DNA from: Chloroflexota bacterium
GTDB taxonomy: Bacteria; Chloroflexota; UBA6077; JACCZL01
Length of the DNA stretch: 64,000 nt
Direction of reading: 5' to 3'
NCBI GenBank assembly: GCA_030447245.1
Contig: JAUJPG010000001.1
Location: 22,338 to 86,337 of the forward strand
Shown in pieces: positions 54,521-62,635 of this stretch. Numbering within the stretch: position 1 is the first letter of the stretch; the number at the start of each line of letters is the position of its first letter. The notes under the pieces were generated by a model. It was not told the DNA's origin and searched no databases. It saw only the letters and a program-made list of their open reading frames with translations. The position numbers were made by a program, and so were the translations under genes.

Positions 54521-55363
54521 GTGCGGCGCGAACAATACGAGTTGATGTATCAGCAGGAAGAGCGCCACTGGTGGTACGCCGGGATGCGGCGGATCTCAAT
54601 CGCGCTTCTGGATCGGTACGTGGACGGACATGGTCGTGGGCTGGTTAAGCGGCGCGAGATCCTGGACGCTGGGTGTGGCTCAGGGGGCATGACCCGTGTC
54701 TTGGAGCGGTATGGGCGAGTAACGGGTGTCGATCTGGCGGCCGAAGCAATTGAGCTCGCCCGACATCGTGGGCTGCGCCGACTGGCGCGCGGATCGGTTG
54801 GTGCGCTGCCGCTGGCCGACGCCAGCTTCGACCTGGTCACGAGCTTCGACGTGCTGTACCACCTGGCCGTCGAGGATGACCGGGCGGCATTCGCGGAGTT
54901 GCACCGAGTGCTCCGACCCGGCGGCGTGCTGCTCATCCGACTTCCGGCCTACGATTGGCTGCGCGGGGCTCACGACCGCGCCGTCCACACGCGTCATCGC
55001 TACACCAGAGGCGAGTTGACGTCGCGGCTGGGCGAGGCCGGCTTCGCTGTCGAGCACACGAGCTACGCCAACTTCTTGTTGTTCCCGCTGGCACCCGCCA
55101 AGCGACTGCTAGAGCGGCACAGCGACTCCGACGGCGGCGGTCTGGCCGACCTGTGGCAGCCTCCGACGCCGATCAATCGAGCGCTCGACACCCTGCTCGG
55201 GCTAGAGGCCGGGCCGGCTAGTCGGTTCGGCCTGCCCTGGGGGCTCTCGGTCTACGCGGTAGGCCGGCGCGTTCGAGGTACTGCCTGCAAGACGCGGATC
55301 GCCGGCGATGGGTTGCGTCGAGCCTTCGACTCGGAGCAACAGGTGGTCGCGGGCTCGTCTTAG
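54521..55363 (+). CDS. class I SAM-dependent methyltransferase
   Basis: A 280-residue methyltransferase. The N-terminal EQYELMYQQEERHWWYAGMRR is the usual lead of a lipid- or sugar-linked methyltransferase group; SAM motif I is EILDAGCGSGGMTRVLERYG, then VTGVDLAAEAI, and ELHRVLRPGGVLLIRLPAY. The C-terminal half contains the FLLFPLAPAKRLLERH segment. GTG 54521 is the best start because conserved sequence starts there. The stop is immediately followed by the GTG of the next gene. It may modify the sugar or its lipid carrier. Confidence 0.88.
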   Translation: MRREQYELMYQQEERHWWYAGMRRISIALLDRYVDGHGRGLVKRREILDAGCGSGGMTRVLERYGRVTGVDLAAEAIELARHRGLRRLARGSVGALPLADASFDLVTSFDVLYHLAVEDDRAAFAELHRVLRPGGVLLIRLPAYDWLRGAHDRAVHTRHRYTRGELTSRLGEAGFAVEHTSYANFLLFPLAPAKRLLERHSDSDGGGLADLWQPPTPINRALDTLLGLEAGPASRFGLPWGLSVYAVGRRVRGTACKTRIAGDGLRRAFDSEQQVVAGSS

Positions 55364-58357
55364 GTGCCAGTCTCAACGACCTCAGCACGGCGGCCCGCAA
55401 CTCAGGAAAACCAGCCCCTGCCTGTCAAGCTGCCCGGAGGGCAATGGCTGCCGCGCGGCGACCGGCGAGGTCGGGAGCTGGCACCGTACCTTGCGCTGCT
55501 TGTGTGTTGTGGGATCTTGTTCCGCGAGGGGCTGTTGGCGGGAGCGGTCTTCTACCAGAAGGACACCGTGCTGTTTTATGAGCCACTCGGGCGCTGGGTG
55601 GCAGACCAGCTCAAAGCGGGGCACCTGCCACTGTGGATGCCGCTGATCTTCGGCGGTTACCCGATCTTCGCGGATGGCGAGCTTGGAATTCTGTACCCTC
55701 CGAACTTGCTGCTGCTGATGGCCGTCCCGAGCGGGGCCGTGCTGAACGCCGGACGCCTGCTGCACGTGTTCCTGGCGGGTGCGTTCACGATTGGATTCCT
55801 GCGGGTACTCGGGGTTGGGCACTGGGGCGCGCTCATCGGCGGCCTGGTGTTCTCGCTGGGATCCTTTTTCATCGCCCAGATCCAGCACGAAAACCTGGTC
55901 CGGAGCGCCGCCTGGTTGCCGCTGATCCTCCTGCTGGTCGAGCAGGCGTTTCGGACGCGCGGCTGGGTGCGACAACGCTGGCTGGTGTTGGCCGGAGTCG
56001 CGCTGGGTGTGGCGGGGCTTGGGCTGCACGTTCAGCCGATCGCGATGACCCTGTTGGCGCTGGGGTTGTACGCGACCTACCGAGTCGCCGTGGGCCCGAT
56101 TGCCGGACCGCGCTGGGAGCGGGCGCTGCTCCTGGTCTGGGCACCGGGACTGGTGACTGTCATTGGCGTAGGCATAGCGGCGATTCAGCTGCTGCCCTTG
56201 TTCGAGCTTGGTCGGATGTCGTACCGCGGACCGGGGCTGACTTATGAGCTGGCGACGGACTGGCCGCTGCGCTGGCAAAACCTCGCCACGGTCGTATTCC
56301 CCTACCTGTTCAGGATGGAAAACGGCTTCTGGGTCACGCTCTGGCAACGGTGGGAAGTGTTCCTGTACGTCGGAATGGCGCCGCTCGGCCTGGGTGCTCT
56401 GGCCGTACTCCTGGCGCGGCGACGGGTCGTGCCGTTCTTCATTCTGCTCGGACTCTTCGGTCTCGCGGTGGGGCTGGCTGAGCAGAACCCGCTGAACGTC
56501 CACCGACTGCTCTGGAGCTTGCCCGGCTTCTCCTCGCTCCGAGCGCCGGGGCGCTTCACCTACCTTGTCGTGTTCGCCTCCGCCGGGCTCGCGGCGTTCG
56601 GCGTTGACTGGCTGGCGCGCCTCCGCCACCGGTCCTGGCCGGGCGTCGCGGTCGGCGTGGCCGTGCTAGCCGGGGCGGGCGGGCTGGCCTGGTTGGCGAA
56701 TGAGCTCCGGTGGCGCCTGGTCGCCGATCCAATTCGGTGGAAAGGCTTGATCGACGAGCACTACATCAGCACGCGGCATGAGTTTACCTGGCTCGAGACG
56801 CCCATGGTCTACGATCGGCTCGTCGCGGGCCTGAGTTTGTCTGAGCCGCGGACGGGGCTGAGCGTAGCGTTACTCGTCGCGGGCGGCTTGCTGATCACGG
56901 GTTGGGCCTGGTGGCCGGGGCGGACCCGGCTCTGGGCGTCGATGATGGTCTTGCTCGTCGCCGCCGACCTACTGGCGTTCGGCCTCGCCTTCCACCCTCA
57001 GGAGACGCTCGAACACCTCGTCCGACCGGCGGGGGTGACCGATGCGCTGGCCCGCATGGGTGCCGAGCGGGTGCTGCCCGATGCCGCGATTCTGCCACTC
57101 GAGCCAAATCGATTGCTGCACGGCCGTGTGCCGGCGGCGAGCGGCTACAGCTCGCTCCAGTCTCAGCGTCATTACGAGTACTCGGCTAGTGCCGATCGGT
57201 ACAAAGACGTGCTCGTCGACCTCTGGGGGGTTGATCGCGTCGTGCTCCAGGATCCTCCCAGCGACATCGCCATCGTGGACGGGACCGCGTACCGTCCGTA
57301 CCAGCCGATCTTCAACGGCGCAGCGTACAACCGGACAGGTGTTGGGCGATTCTCCGTGGAGCCGTTCCCGACGGTCGAGGTGCGGGTGCTAGCCAACCTT
57401 GCCGACGGCGTCCACCTGGAATCGAACGTGGCCGTGGCCGAACTTGAGTTAGTCGGCACGAACGGGCAGAACCGGACGGTCACGCTGCGTGCGGGCGACC
57501 ACCTAGCCGAGAACGCGTACGAGCGGCCGGACGTCCGACCGCTGATCCGGCACTTCCGTGCGGACGTGGCCGCGACGGTCCCGGACCTGAGCCCCTCTGG
57601 GAGCCCGTCACGCCGTAATCTGTATCGCTCATCGTTCCGCGTGGAGCCGCTGGACGTCTCCGAGGTCTGGATCCGCCACCTTCAGCCGCGAGGTCAGACG
57701 CGGGTCTACGGACTTGGGCTAGTCGACGACACTGGCAACGTGCGCTCGCTCTTCAGCGCCGACCGAACGAAATTTCGACGGGTGCAGCGGCACGGGGAAC
57801 TGACGGTGCTGGACAACGAGGGGCGGTTCCCCCGCGCATACGTCGTCCCCGAGGCAATCGCCCGCCGCACACGCCTTGAAGAGTCGGCCTTGCCACGGCT
57901 GGCGTTGCGGCCGTTCGATGCCGCCCGCCAGGTGTTGCTGGAGGACGGACCGTTCGACGACATCCCACTGGTCGAGCCGCGCCAAGCGCCAATTGCCGAC
58001 CCTGAGGCGGTGCCGCCGGCGGCCGAAGTCGTCGAGGATGCTGGCGAGCGGGTCCGCATTCGAACAGCGGACCCGGCCGGCGGGTACCTGGTCCTGACCG
58101 ACCAGTACCATCGCGGATGGAGGGCGCACATCGACGGCGTTGAGACGCCGGTCTACCTGGCCAACTTCCTCTTCCGGGCCATCCGCCTGCCACCAGGCGA
58201 GCACGTCGTCGAGTTCGTGTTTGACCCGCTCTCGCTGCGTGTCGGGCGCGCGGTCACTCTAGCGACACTGCTCTTCAGCATGCTCGCGCTGGTGTGGCCC
58301 TGGCTCAGGTCCGAACGGTCGTGGTGGTCCCAGTCTGGCCCGGGCGGGTGCCGTTAG
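55364..58357 (+). CDS. YfhO-like large membrane protein
   Basis: A 997-residue protein of the bacterial YfhO family. The start is polar, then a helix (APYLALLVCCGILFREGLLAG), the FYQKDTVLFYEPLGRWVADQLKAG loop, and about 12 helices up to residue 530. A large extracytoplasmic domain of about 400 residues follows, closed by a last helix at about 965-985 before the C-terminus. YfhO in Gram-positive bacteria decorates lipoteichoic acid with sugars, so this one is a candidate GT-C type transferase using a lipid-linked sugar. The GTG directly follows the methyltransferase stop. Confidence 0.83.
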   Translation: MPVSTTSARRPATQENQPLPVKLPGGQWLPRGDRRGRELAPYLALLVCCGILFREGLLAGAVFYQKDTVLFYEPLGRWVADQLKAGHLPLWMPLIFGGYPIFADGELGILYPPNLLLLMAVPSGAVLNAGRLLHVFLAGAFTIGFLRVLGVGHWGALIGGLVFSLGSFFIAQIQHENLVRSAAWLPLILLLVEQAFRTRGWVRQRWLVLAGVALGVAGLGLHVQPIAMTLLALGLYATYRVAVGPIAGPRWERALLLVWAPGLVTVIGVGIAAIQLLPLFELGRMSYRGPGLTYELATDWPLRWQNLATVVFPYLFRMENGFWVTLWQRWEVFLYVGMAPLGLGALAVLLARRRVVPFFILLGLFGLAVGLAEQNPLNVHRLLWSLPGFSSLRAPGRFTYLVVFASAGLAAFGVDWLARLRHRSWPGVAVGVAVLAGAGGLAWLANELRWRLVADPIRWKGLIDEHYISTRHEFTWLETPMVYDRLVAGLSLSEPRTGLSVALLVAGGLLITGWAWWPGRTRLWASMMVLLVAADLLAFGLAFHPQETLEHLVRPAGVTDALARMGAERVLPDAAILPLEPNRLLHGRVPAASGYSSLQSQRHYEYSASADRYKDVLVDLWGVDRVVLQDPPSDIAIVDGTAYRPYQPIFNGAAYNRTGVGRFSVEPFPTVEVRVLANLADGVHLESNVAVAELELVGTNGQNRTVTLRAGDHLAENAYERPDVRPLIRHFRADVAATVPDLSPSGSPSRRNLYRSSFRVEPLDVSEVWIRHLQPRGQTRVYGLGLVDDTGNVRSLFSADRTKFRRVQRHGELTVLDNEGRFPRAYVVPEAIARRTRLEESALPRLALRPFDAARQVLLEDGPFDDIPLVEPRQAPIADPEAVPPAAEVVEDAGERVRIRTADPAGGYLVLTDQYHRGWRAHIDGVETPVYLANFLFRAIRLPPGEHVVEFVFDPLSLRVGRAVTLATLLFSMLALVWPWLRSERSWWSQSGPGGCR

Positions 58358-58410
58358 CTACGGGCTCGCCACAGACGGGATCACGCGGACCGAATGCCGC
58401 GCCGATGGTC

Positions 58411-59585
58411 TCAGCGCTCGACGGTGCTGATCCGCTCCACCCACCGCTTGGCGACGTCGGCGTTTTCGCGATAGTAGCGGAGGAACTCATCACCGATTAT
58501 GATTCGCACGGCTGGCCGGCGCCTTCGAGCTTTGCGAGATGTTCGGGACTTTCCATCACTCGCGAGAAGACGTCCTGAAGTCGCAGCATGATCGGCTCGG
58601 GGACGCCCTTGGGCACGGCGAAGCCGCGAGTTGAGGCGGAGATGACGCCAGGGTAGCCTGCCTCGGCGGTGGTCGGCGCGTCGGGTGAAAACTTGGTGCG
58701 CTGCTCATCCATCGTGACCAGGATCCGCATCGAACCTGACTGAACCTGCGTGAAGTTGTCGCCCACCGTGGTGAACAGGACATCAACGTTGCCGCCGAGC
58801 AACGCGGTGATCGCTGGTGCCGCGCCGTCGAAGTAGACGCGCCGCATCTCGAAGCCCGGCCAGATCAGCCAACTGGAAGTAGCCGATCTCGTCATCCTGG
58901 AGGAAGCCGACGATCGGCCCTGACCTGGTTCGGGCGGGCCTTGGCATCCGCGATGAGCTCCTGGACCGTCTTCCAGGGAGCGTCCGTACGCACCGCCATC
59001 TGGGTGGGATCGAGCGCCTGGCTGATGAATGGAACGATATCGTCGGCCGTGAAGGTCGCCTGGCGTTCTGGGTCCAGGATCGTGGTGTGGAGGTGCGGCA
59101 GGTTGATCATCCCGATGTAGTAGCCGTCGGGGCGCTGGCGGCGAGCTCGGTCCAGCCGACCTGCCCAGCGGCGCGGCCCGGTTCTGAACGACGACCCGGC
59201 TGACCAAATTCGCGTTCCGCAACTGAGGCGACGATCCGTGCGCCGACGTCGGTGCTGCCGCCGGGCGGGAACGGTACCTGGAGCTGGATCGGCCGCGACG
59301 GGAAACTTGTGTCGCCGGGCGGGCGGGTGCGTGCAACCGCGGGAGCCGCGGCAGCGGCGGCCCGGTGAGGGGATGGCGATGGGGACGGAGACGGGGATGG
59401 CGAGGCAACCGCGGCCCCGGGGACGCAACCGCTGGGGAAGCCGCCGCGGGTGACGCGCCCGTCTTCGCGGCCTCGGTTGGCTTGGCCGGTGCAGCCGTGG
59501 GACTCGAGGCAGCAGGGGTGCAGGCCGCCAGCAGCAGCGCCCCGGCTACCATGAGGACCCTGACGATCGCGTTCTCCCTGATCAT
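58411..59585 (-). pseudogene. TctC-type tricarboxylate-binding lipoprotein, frameshifted
   Basis: From ATG 59585 (GGAG six bases upstream) there is a lipoprotein signal (MIRENAIVRVLMVAGALLLAAC) and a Pro/Ser linker. Recognisable TctC sequence follows in changing frames: FPSRPIQLQVPFPPGGSTDVG, then GYYIGMINLPHLHTTILDPE to TDAPWKTVQELIADAKARPNQVRA, then GFEMRRVYFDGAAPAITALLGGNVDV to SPEHLAKLEGAGQP, and last IIGDEFLRYYRENADVAKRW to the stop at 58411. At least four indels are needed. The intact protein would bind a carboxylate for a TctAB transporter, but no tctA or tctB lies in the window. Confidence 0.8.
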
Positions 59586-59718
59586 TGAATGCTCCATTCG
59601 TGGCGCCCTCGCGCGGAGGCTAGAATACCGCTCAGCCCGGCCGTGGTCTGGTGGGCGGTGGCGATCGCGCCCGCCGGCGTCGCTAGTCAACCGCATCACC
59701 CGTCACGGAGGCACGCCG

Positions 59719-60699
59719 ATGACCGACGAGCCTCAGCATTATACGGTGCTCTACGCCGAGCCGCTTCCGGATGACCTTGCCGCGATCTTCCGGGCAGAGT
59801 TACCTGACGGCTTTCGCCTCCAGACCGTCGAAACGCGCGGGCGAGATGAGCTGCTGCGGCACGCTCGGGAGACCGACTTCATCGTGGTTGCCACCGCCCG
59901 CATTGACGAGGAAGTGCTGAGCACGGCCCCTCGACTGCGGCTGGTCCAGCATGCCGGAGTCGGCTACGACAACGTCGACCTGGCGGCCTGTGGGCGTGCG
60001 GGCGTCCCACTGGCGTTGATGCCGCTCAACGTCGAAACCGGTGTCGCCGAGCATGCCATCCTACTAATCCTGGCCGTCTACAAGCAGCTCCTGAGGATGG
60101 ACGCGGCGGTCCGGGCTGGCCGATGGCCGAACTGGGCACTGCGCGCGAGCTGCTTCGAACTGGCGGGCAAGACGCTCGGGCTGATCGGCTTTGGGCGGGT
60201 CGGCCGGGCGGTCGCGCGGCGCGCGCGGGCGTTCGACGCCTCGATCGTCTACCACGATCTAATTCGCGCGCCGCGGGACGTCGAGGAGGCGGTTGGGGCC
60301 GTTCCGTTGACCCTAGATGCGCTGCTTGACCGAGCCGACATCGTGAGCGTCCACGTTCCGCTGACGACGGAGACACGCGGGCTGATCGGGGCGCGCGAAT
60401 TGCGCCTGCTGCAACCGCACGCTGTGCTCATCAATACCGCACGCGGGCCGGTCATAGATGAGACAGCATTGATCGAGGCGTTGGCCACCGGCCGGATCGC
60501 TGGAGCCGGTCTGGACGTCCTGGAGCGGGAGCCACCAGACCCGGGCAATCCGCTTCTGCGGCTGGAGAACGTCGTGCTTACGCCGCACATCGGCACGGGG
60601 ACGCGGGACGCGTTCGCGGCGAAGATGCGCGGCTCAGCGGCGAACATCCGGCGCGTCGCCAGCGGTGAGCGCCCGCTCTTCGAGGTCAGCCCGGATTAG
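59719..60699 (+). CDS. D-2-hydroxyacid dehydrogenase
   Basis: A 326-residue NAD(P)-dependent D-isomer 2-hydroxyacid dehydrogenase. The substrate-domain part VQHAGVGYDNVDL, the dinucleotide motif LGLIGFGRVGRAVARRA, the substrate-binding Arg in INTARGPVIDE, the Glu in EREPPDPGNPL and catalytic His in LTPHIGTGT are all present. Glyoxylate/hydroxypyruvate reductase or phosphoglycerate dehydrogenase-like activity fits, but the acid is not defined. GGAGG lies eight bases before ATG 59719. Divergent from the TctC gene; the 3' end overlaps that of the response regulator by 14 bases. Confidence 0.9.
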   Translation: MTDEPQHYTVLYAEPLPDDLAAIFRAELPDGFRLQTVETRGRDELLRHARETDFIVVATARIDEEVLSTAPRLRLVQHAGVGYDNVDLAACGRAGVPLALMPLNVETGVAEHAILLILAVYKQLLRMDAAVRAGRWPNWALRASCFELAGKTLGLIGFGRVGRAVARRARAFDASIVYHDLIRAPRDVEEAVGAVPLTLDALLDRADIVSVHVPLTTETRGLIGARELRLLQPHAVLINTARGPVIDETALIEALATGRIAGAGLDVLEREPPDPGNPLLRLENVVLTPHIGTGTRDAFAAKMRGSAANIRRVASGERPLFEVSPD

Positions 60700-61417
60700 A
60701 GGCTGGCGCGTCGGCGCGGGTGTAGTCGACGAACCGGTAGCCGACCCCGCGCTCAGTGAAGATGTAACGAGGGTTGGCCGGATTCGGCTCGATCTTCTGG
60801 CGCAGGTAGTTGACGTAGAGCCGCAGGTAGTGGCCAGCGTCGCGGTATTCGGGACCCCAGACGCGCGACAGCAGCGTTTCGTGCGACAAAACGACGCCGG
60901 GGTTGCTAACCAGGTGGTAAAGCAGGCGGAACTCGGTTGGGCGGAGCTGGACCTGATGGCCGTCAACGGTCACCTCGCGCCGTTCGAACTCGATCCGCAG
61001 ACGATCGTCCACGACGATGACACTGGAGGGTGAAGCAGGCGGCAGCTCCGCCCGTCGCAGCACGGCTTTGATGCGGGCCAGCAGGACCATCTGGCTGAAC
61101 GGCTTGGCGACGTAGTCATCGGCGCCGAGCTCCAGGCCGCGGGCGACGTCGTGCTCGTCGGCCTTGACCGTCAACATGAGGACCGGTACGGTCGAGAATC
61201 GGCGGATCTCGCGCAGCGTCTCGAACCCGTCCATGATCGGCATCATGACGTCGAGGACGACTAGCTCCGGCAGGACGTCCCGTAGTTTGTCGAGGGCCTC
61301 GCGACCGCTCGTCGCTTCTGAGACGACGAAGCCTTCGAGCTCAAGGTTCATGCGCACGGAGTCGAGAATGCGCGGCTCGTCGTCGACGAGGAGAATGCGG
61401 CGTTTCGGAGCGGTCAC
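60686..61417 (-). CDS. OmpR-family response regulator
   Basis: A 243-residue response regulator. The receiver domain (residues 6-120) has the acidic pair in LLVDDEPRI, the phosphorylated Asp in VVLDVMMPIMDG, Thr in MLTVKADE and Lys in VAKPFSQM. The winged-helix DNA-binding domain (about 145-235) ends with RYIFTERGVGYRFV. It is downstream of the histidine kinase, separated by 55 bases with a REP-like hairpin. The pair probably controls genes not identifiable from this window. Confidence 0.93.
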   Translation of the reverse strand: MTAPKRRILLVDDEPRILDSVRMNLELEGFVVSEATSGREALDKLRDVLPELVVLDVMMPIMDGFETLREIRRFSTVPVLMLTVKADEHDVARGLELGADDYVAKPFSQMVLLARIKAVLRRAELPPASPSSVIVVDDRLRIEFERREVTVDGHQVQLRPTEFRLLYHLVSNPGVVLSHETLLSRVWGPEYRDAGHYLRLYVNYLRQKIEPNPANPRYIFTERGVGYRFVDYTRADAPASNPG

Positions 61418-61418
61418 G

Positions 61419-61466
61419 TACCCTCACCCTCACTCTCACCCCGGCCCTCTCCTGGAGTCAGAGGGA
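61419..61466. repeat. REP-like CT-rich element with a hairpin
   Basis: The plus strand reads as repeated CCCTCA/CTCTCA units followed by CCCTCT (61445-61450), a nine-base loop and AGAGGG (61460-61465), a perfect six-base stem. Similar CCCTCACCC-GGCCCTCTCC palindromes are common intergenic repeats in high-GC genomes. It sits between the kinase and regulator genes and may dampen read-through or stabilise mRNA ends. Confidence 0.45.
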
Positions 61467-61472
61467 ATGTGC

Positions 61473-62618
61473 CTATCTCGGGACCCGAACCAGGAAGGTG
61501 CTGCCGCGCCCCGAAGCCGGTGACTCTACCCAGAGCCGGCCGTTGTGAGCCTCGACGATCACCTTACAGATGTAGAGTCCGAGGCCGACGCCCTGGGTCG
61601 CTCGGCTCAGGCGAGTGTCGACCCGGTGAAACCGTTCGAAGACGTGCTCACGCTCTTCGGGCGGGATGCCGATGCCCTGGTCTTCGATCGAGACGACCAC
61701 GTGGTCAGCCTCGGCACGTCCGCCGATTACGATCGAGCCGCCCTCGGGGGAGTACTTGATCGCGTTGTCAATCAAGTTTGCGAGCACCATCCGCAGCTTT
61801 TCTCGGTCACCCTGGATGATCGGGAACTCAGACGGGAAGTCGATGATAATGGTGTGCGCGGGCGCCTGGGGGCGGCTCCGCTCGGCCACGGCTTCGGCCA
61901 GGTCGGGCAGTTCGACCGGGCCGATCGACATCGCGACGCGGCCGGCCTGAATCCGCGATAGGTCGAGCAGGTCGGTGAGAAGACGGTGCAGGTGGTCGCA
62001 CTCGTCCTCGATGGTGCGGGCCACGCGGGCGACGGTCTCCCGACTCCACGGCGTGTCCGGACGGGCCAGCGTGCCGGCGTATCCTTTGATGATGGCGACC
62101 GGGGTTTGCAACTCGTGGCTGACGATCGAGACGAAGGAGGACTGCATGGACTCCAGCCGGTCCTTCTCGGCGAGCGTCGCCGCGGCGAGTCGCGCCTGCT
62201 CGATCGTCGTCGCGGCCTGGCGGGCGAACAAGTCGAGCAGCTCCAGATCCCCTGATTTGAAGGCTTCAGCCGCCGGTTCTCGGAAGACGTAGATCACGCC
62301 GACGAGCGTGCCGCGATCCTCGTTGAGCGGGAGCGCCAGGAGCTGCTCCGGCGGCATCGCCGCCGATGCGTCCGGCGCGCTCGGCAGCCGGGTGACCGTG
62401 CCGCCGACTCGACCGAGGCTGCCGAGGATAGCCTCGTCGAGGCGCGGATGGAGGGTCGCCAGCGTTGCCTCGTCCAGGCCGTAGACGGCGCGGAGCGTAA
62501 GTCGACGGACCTCCTCGTCCCACAACGCGACAGCCCCCCCGCTGCCGCGCAGCATCTGGACGGCGCCCAACACGATCAGATTGAGCATCGACGTCAGGTT
62601 GGTCGGGTCCGCCGCCAT
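61473..62618 (-). CDS. soluble GAF-domain sensor histidine kinase
   Basis: A 381-residue kinase with no membrane helix. Residues 1-140 form a GAF-type sensor (LNLIVLGAVQMLRGSGGAVALWDEE...LALPLNEDRGTLVGVIYVF). The HisKA box is SSFVSIVSHELQTPVAIIKGY with the phospho-accepting His; then N box LANLIDNAIKYSPEGG, G1 DQGIGIPPEEREHVFERF and G2 TQGVGLGLYICKVIVEAHNG. It would sense a cytoplasmic ligand or redox state and phosphorylate the regulator downstream. The ATG at 62618 lies 17 bases after the gpmI stop, so gpmI, kinase and regulator may be one transcript. Confidence 0.9.
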   Translation of the reverse strand: MAADPTNLTSMLNLIVLGAVQMLRGSGGAVALWDEEVRRLTLRAVYGLDEATLATLHPRLDEAILGSLGRVGGTVTRLPSAPDASAAMPPEQLLALPLNEDRGTLVGVIYVFREPAAEAFKSGDLELLDLFARQAATTIEQARLAAATLAEKDRLESMQSSFVSIVSHELQTPVAIIKGYAGTLARPDTPWSRETVARVARTIEDECDHLHRLLTDLLDLSRIQAGRVAMSIGPVELPDLAEAVAERSRPQAPAHTIIIDFPSEFPIIQGDREKLRMVLANLIDNAIKYSPEGGSIVIGGRAEADHVVVSIEDQGIGIPPEEREHVFERFHRVDTRLSRATQGVGLGLYICKVIVEAHNGRLWVESPASGRGSTFLVRVPR

Positions 62619-62635
62619 CTCGAGGGCCTCGGCTC

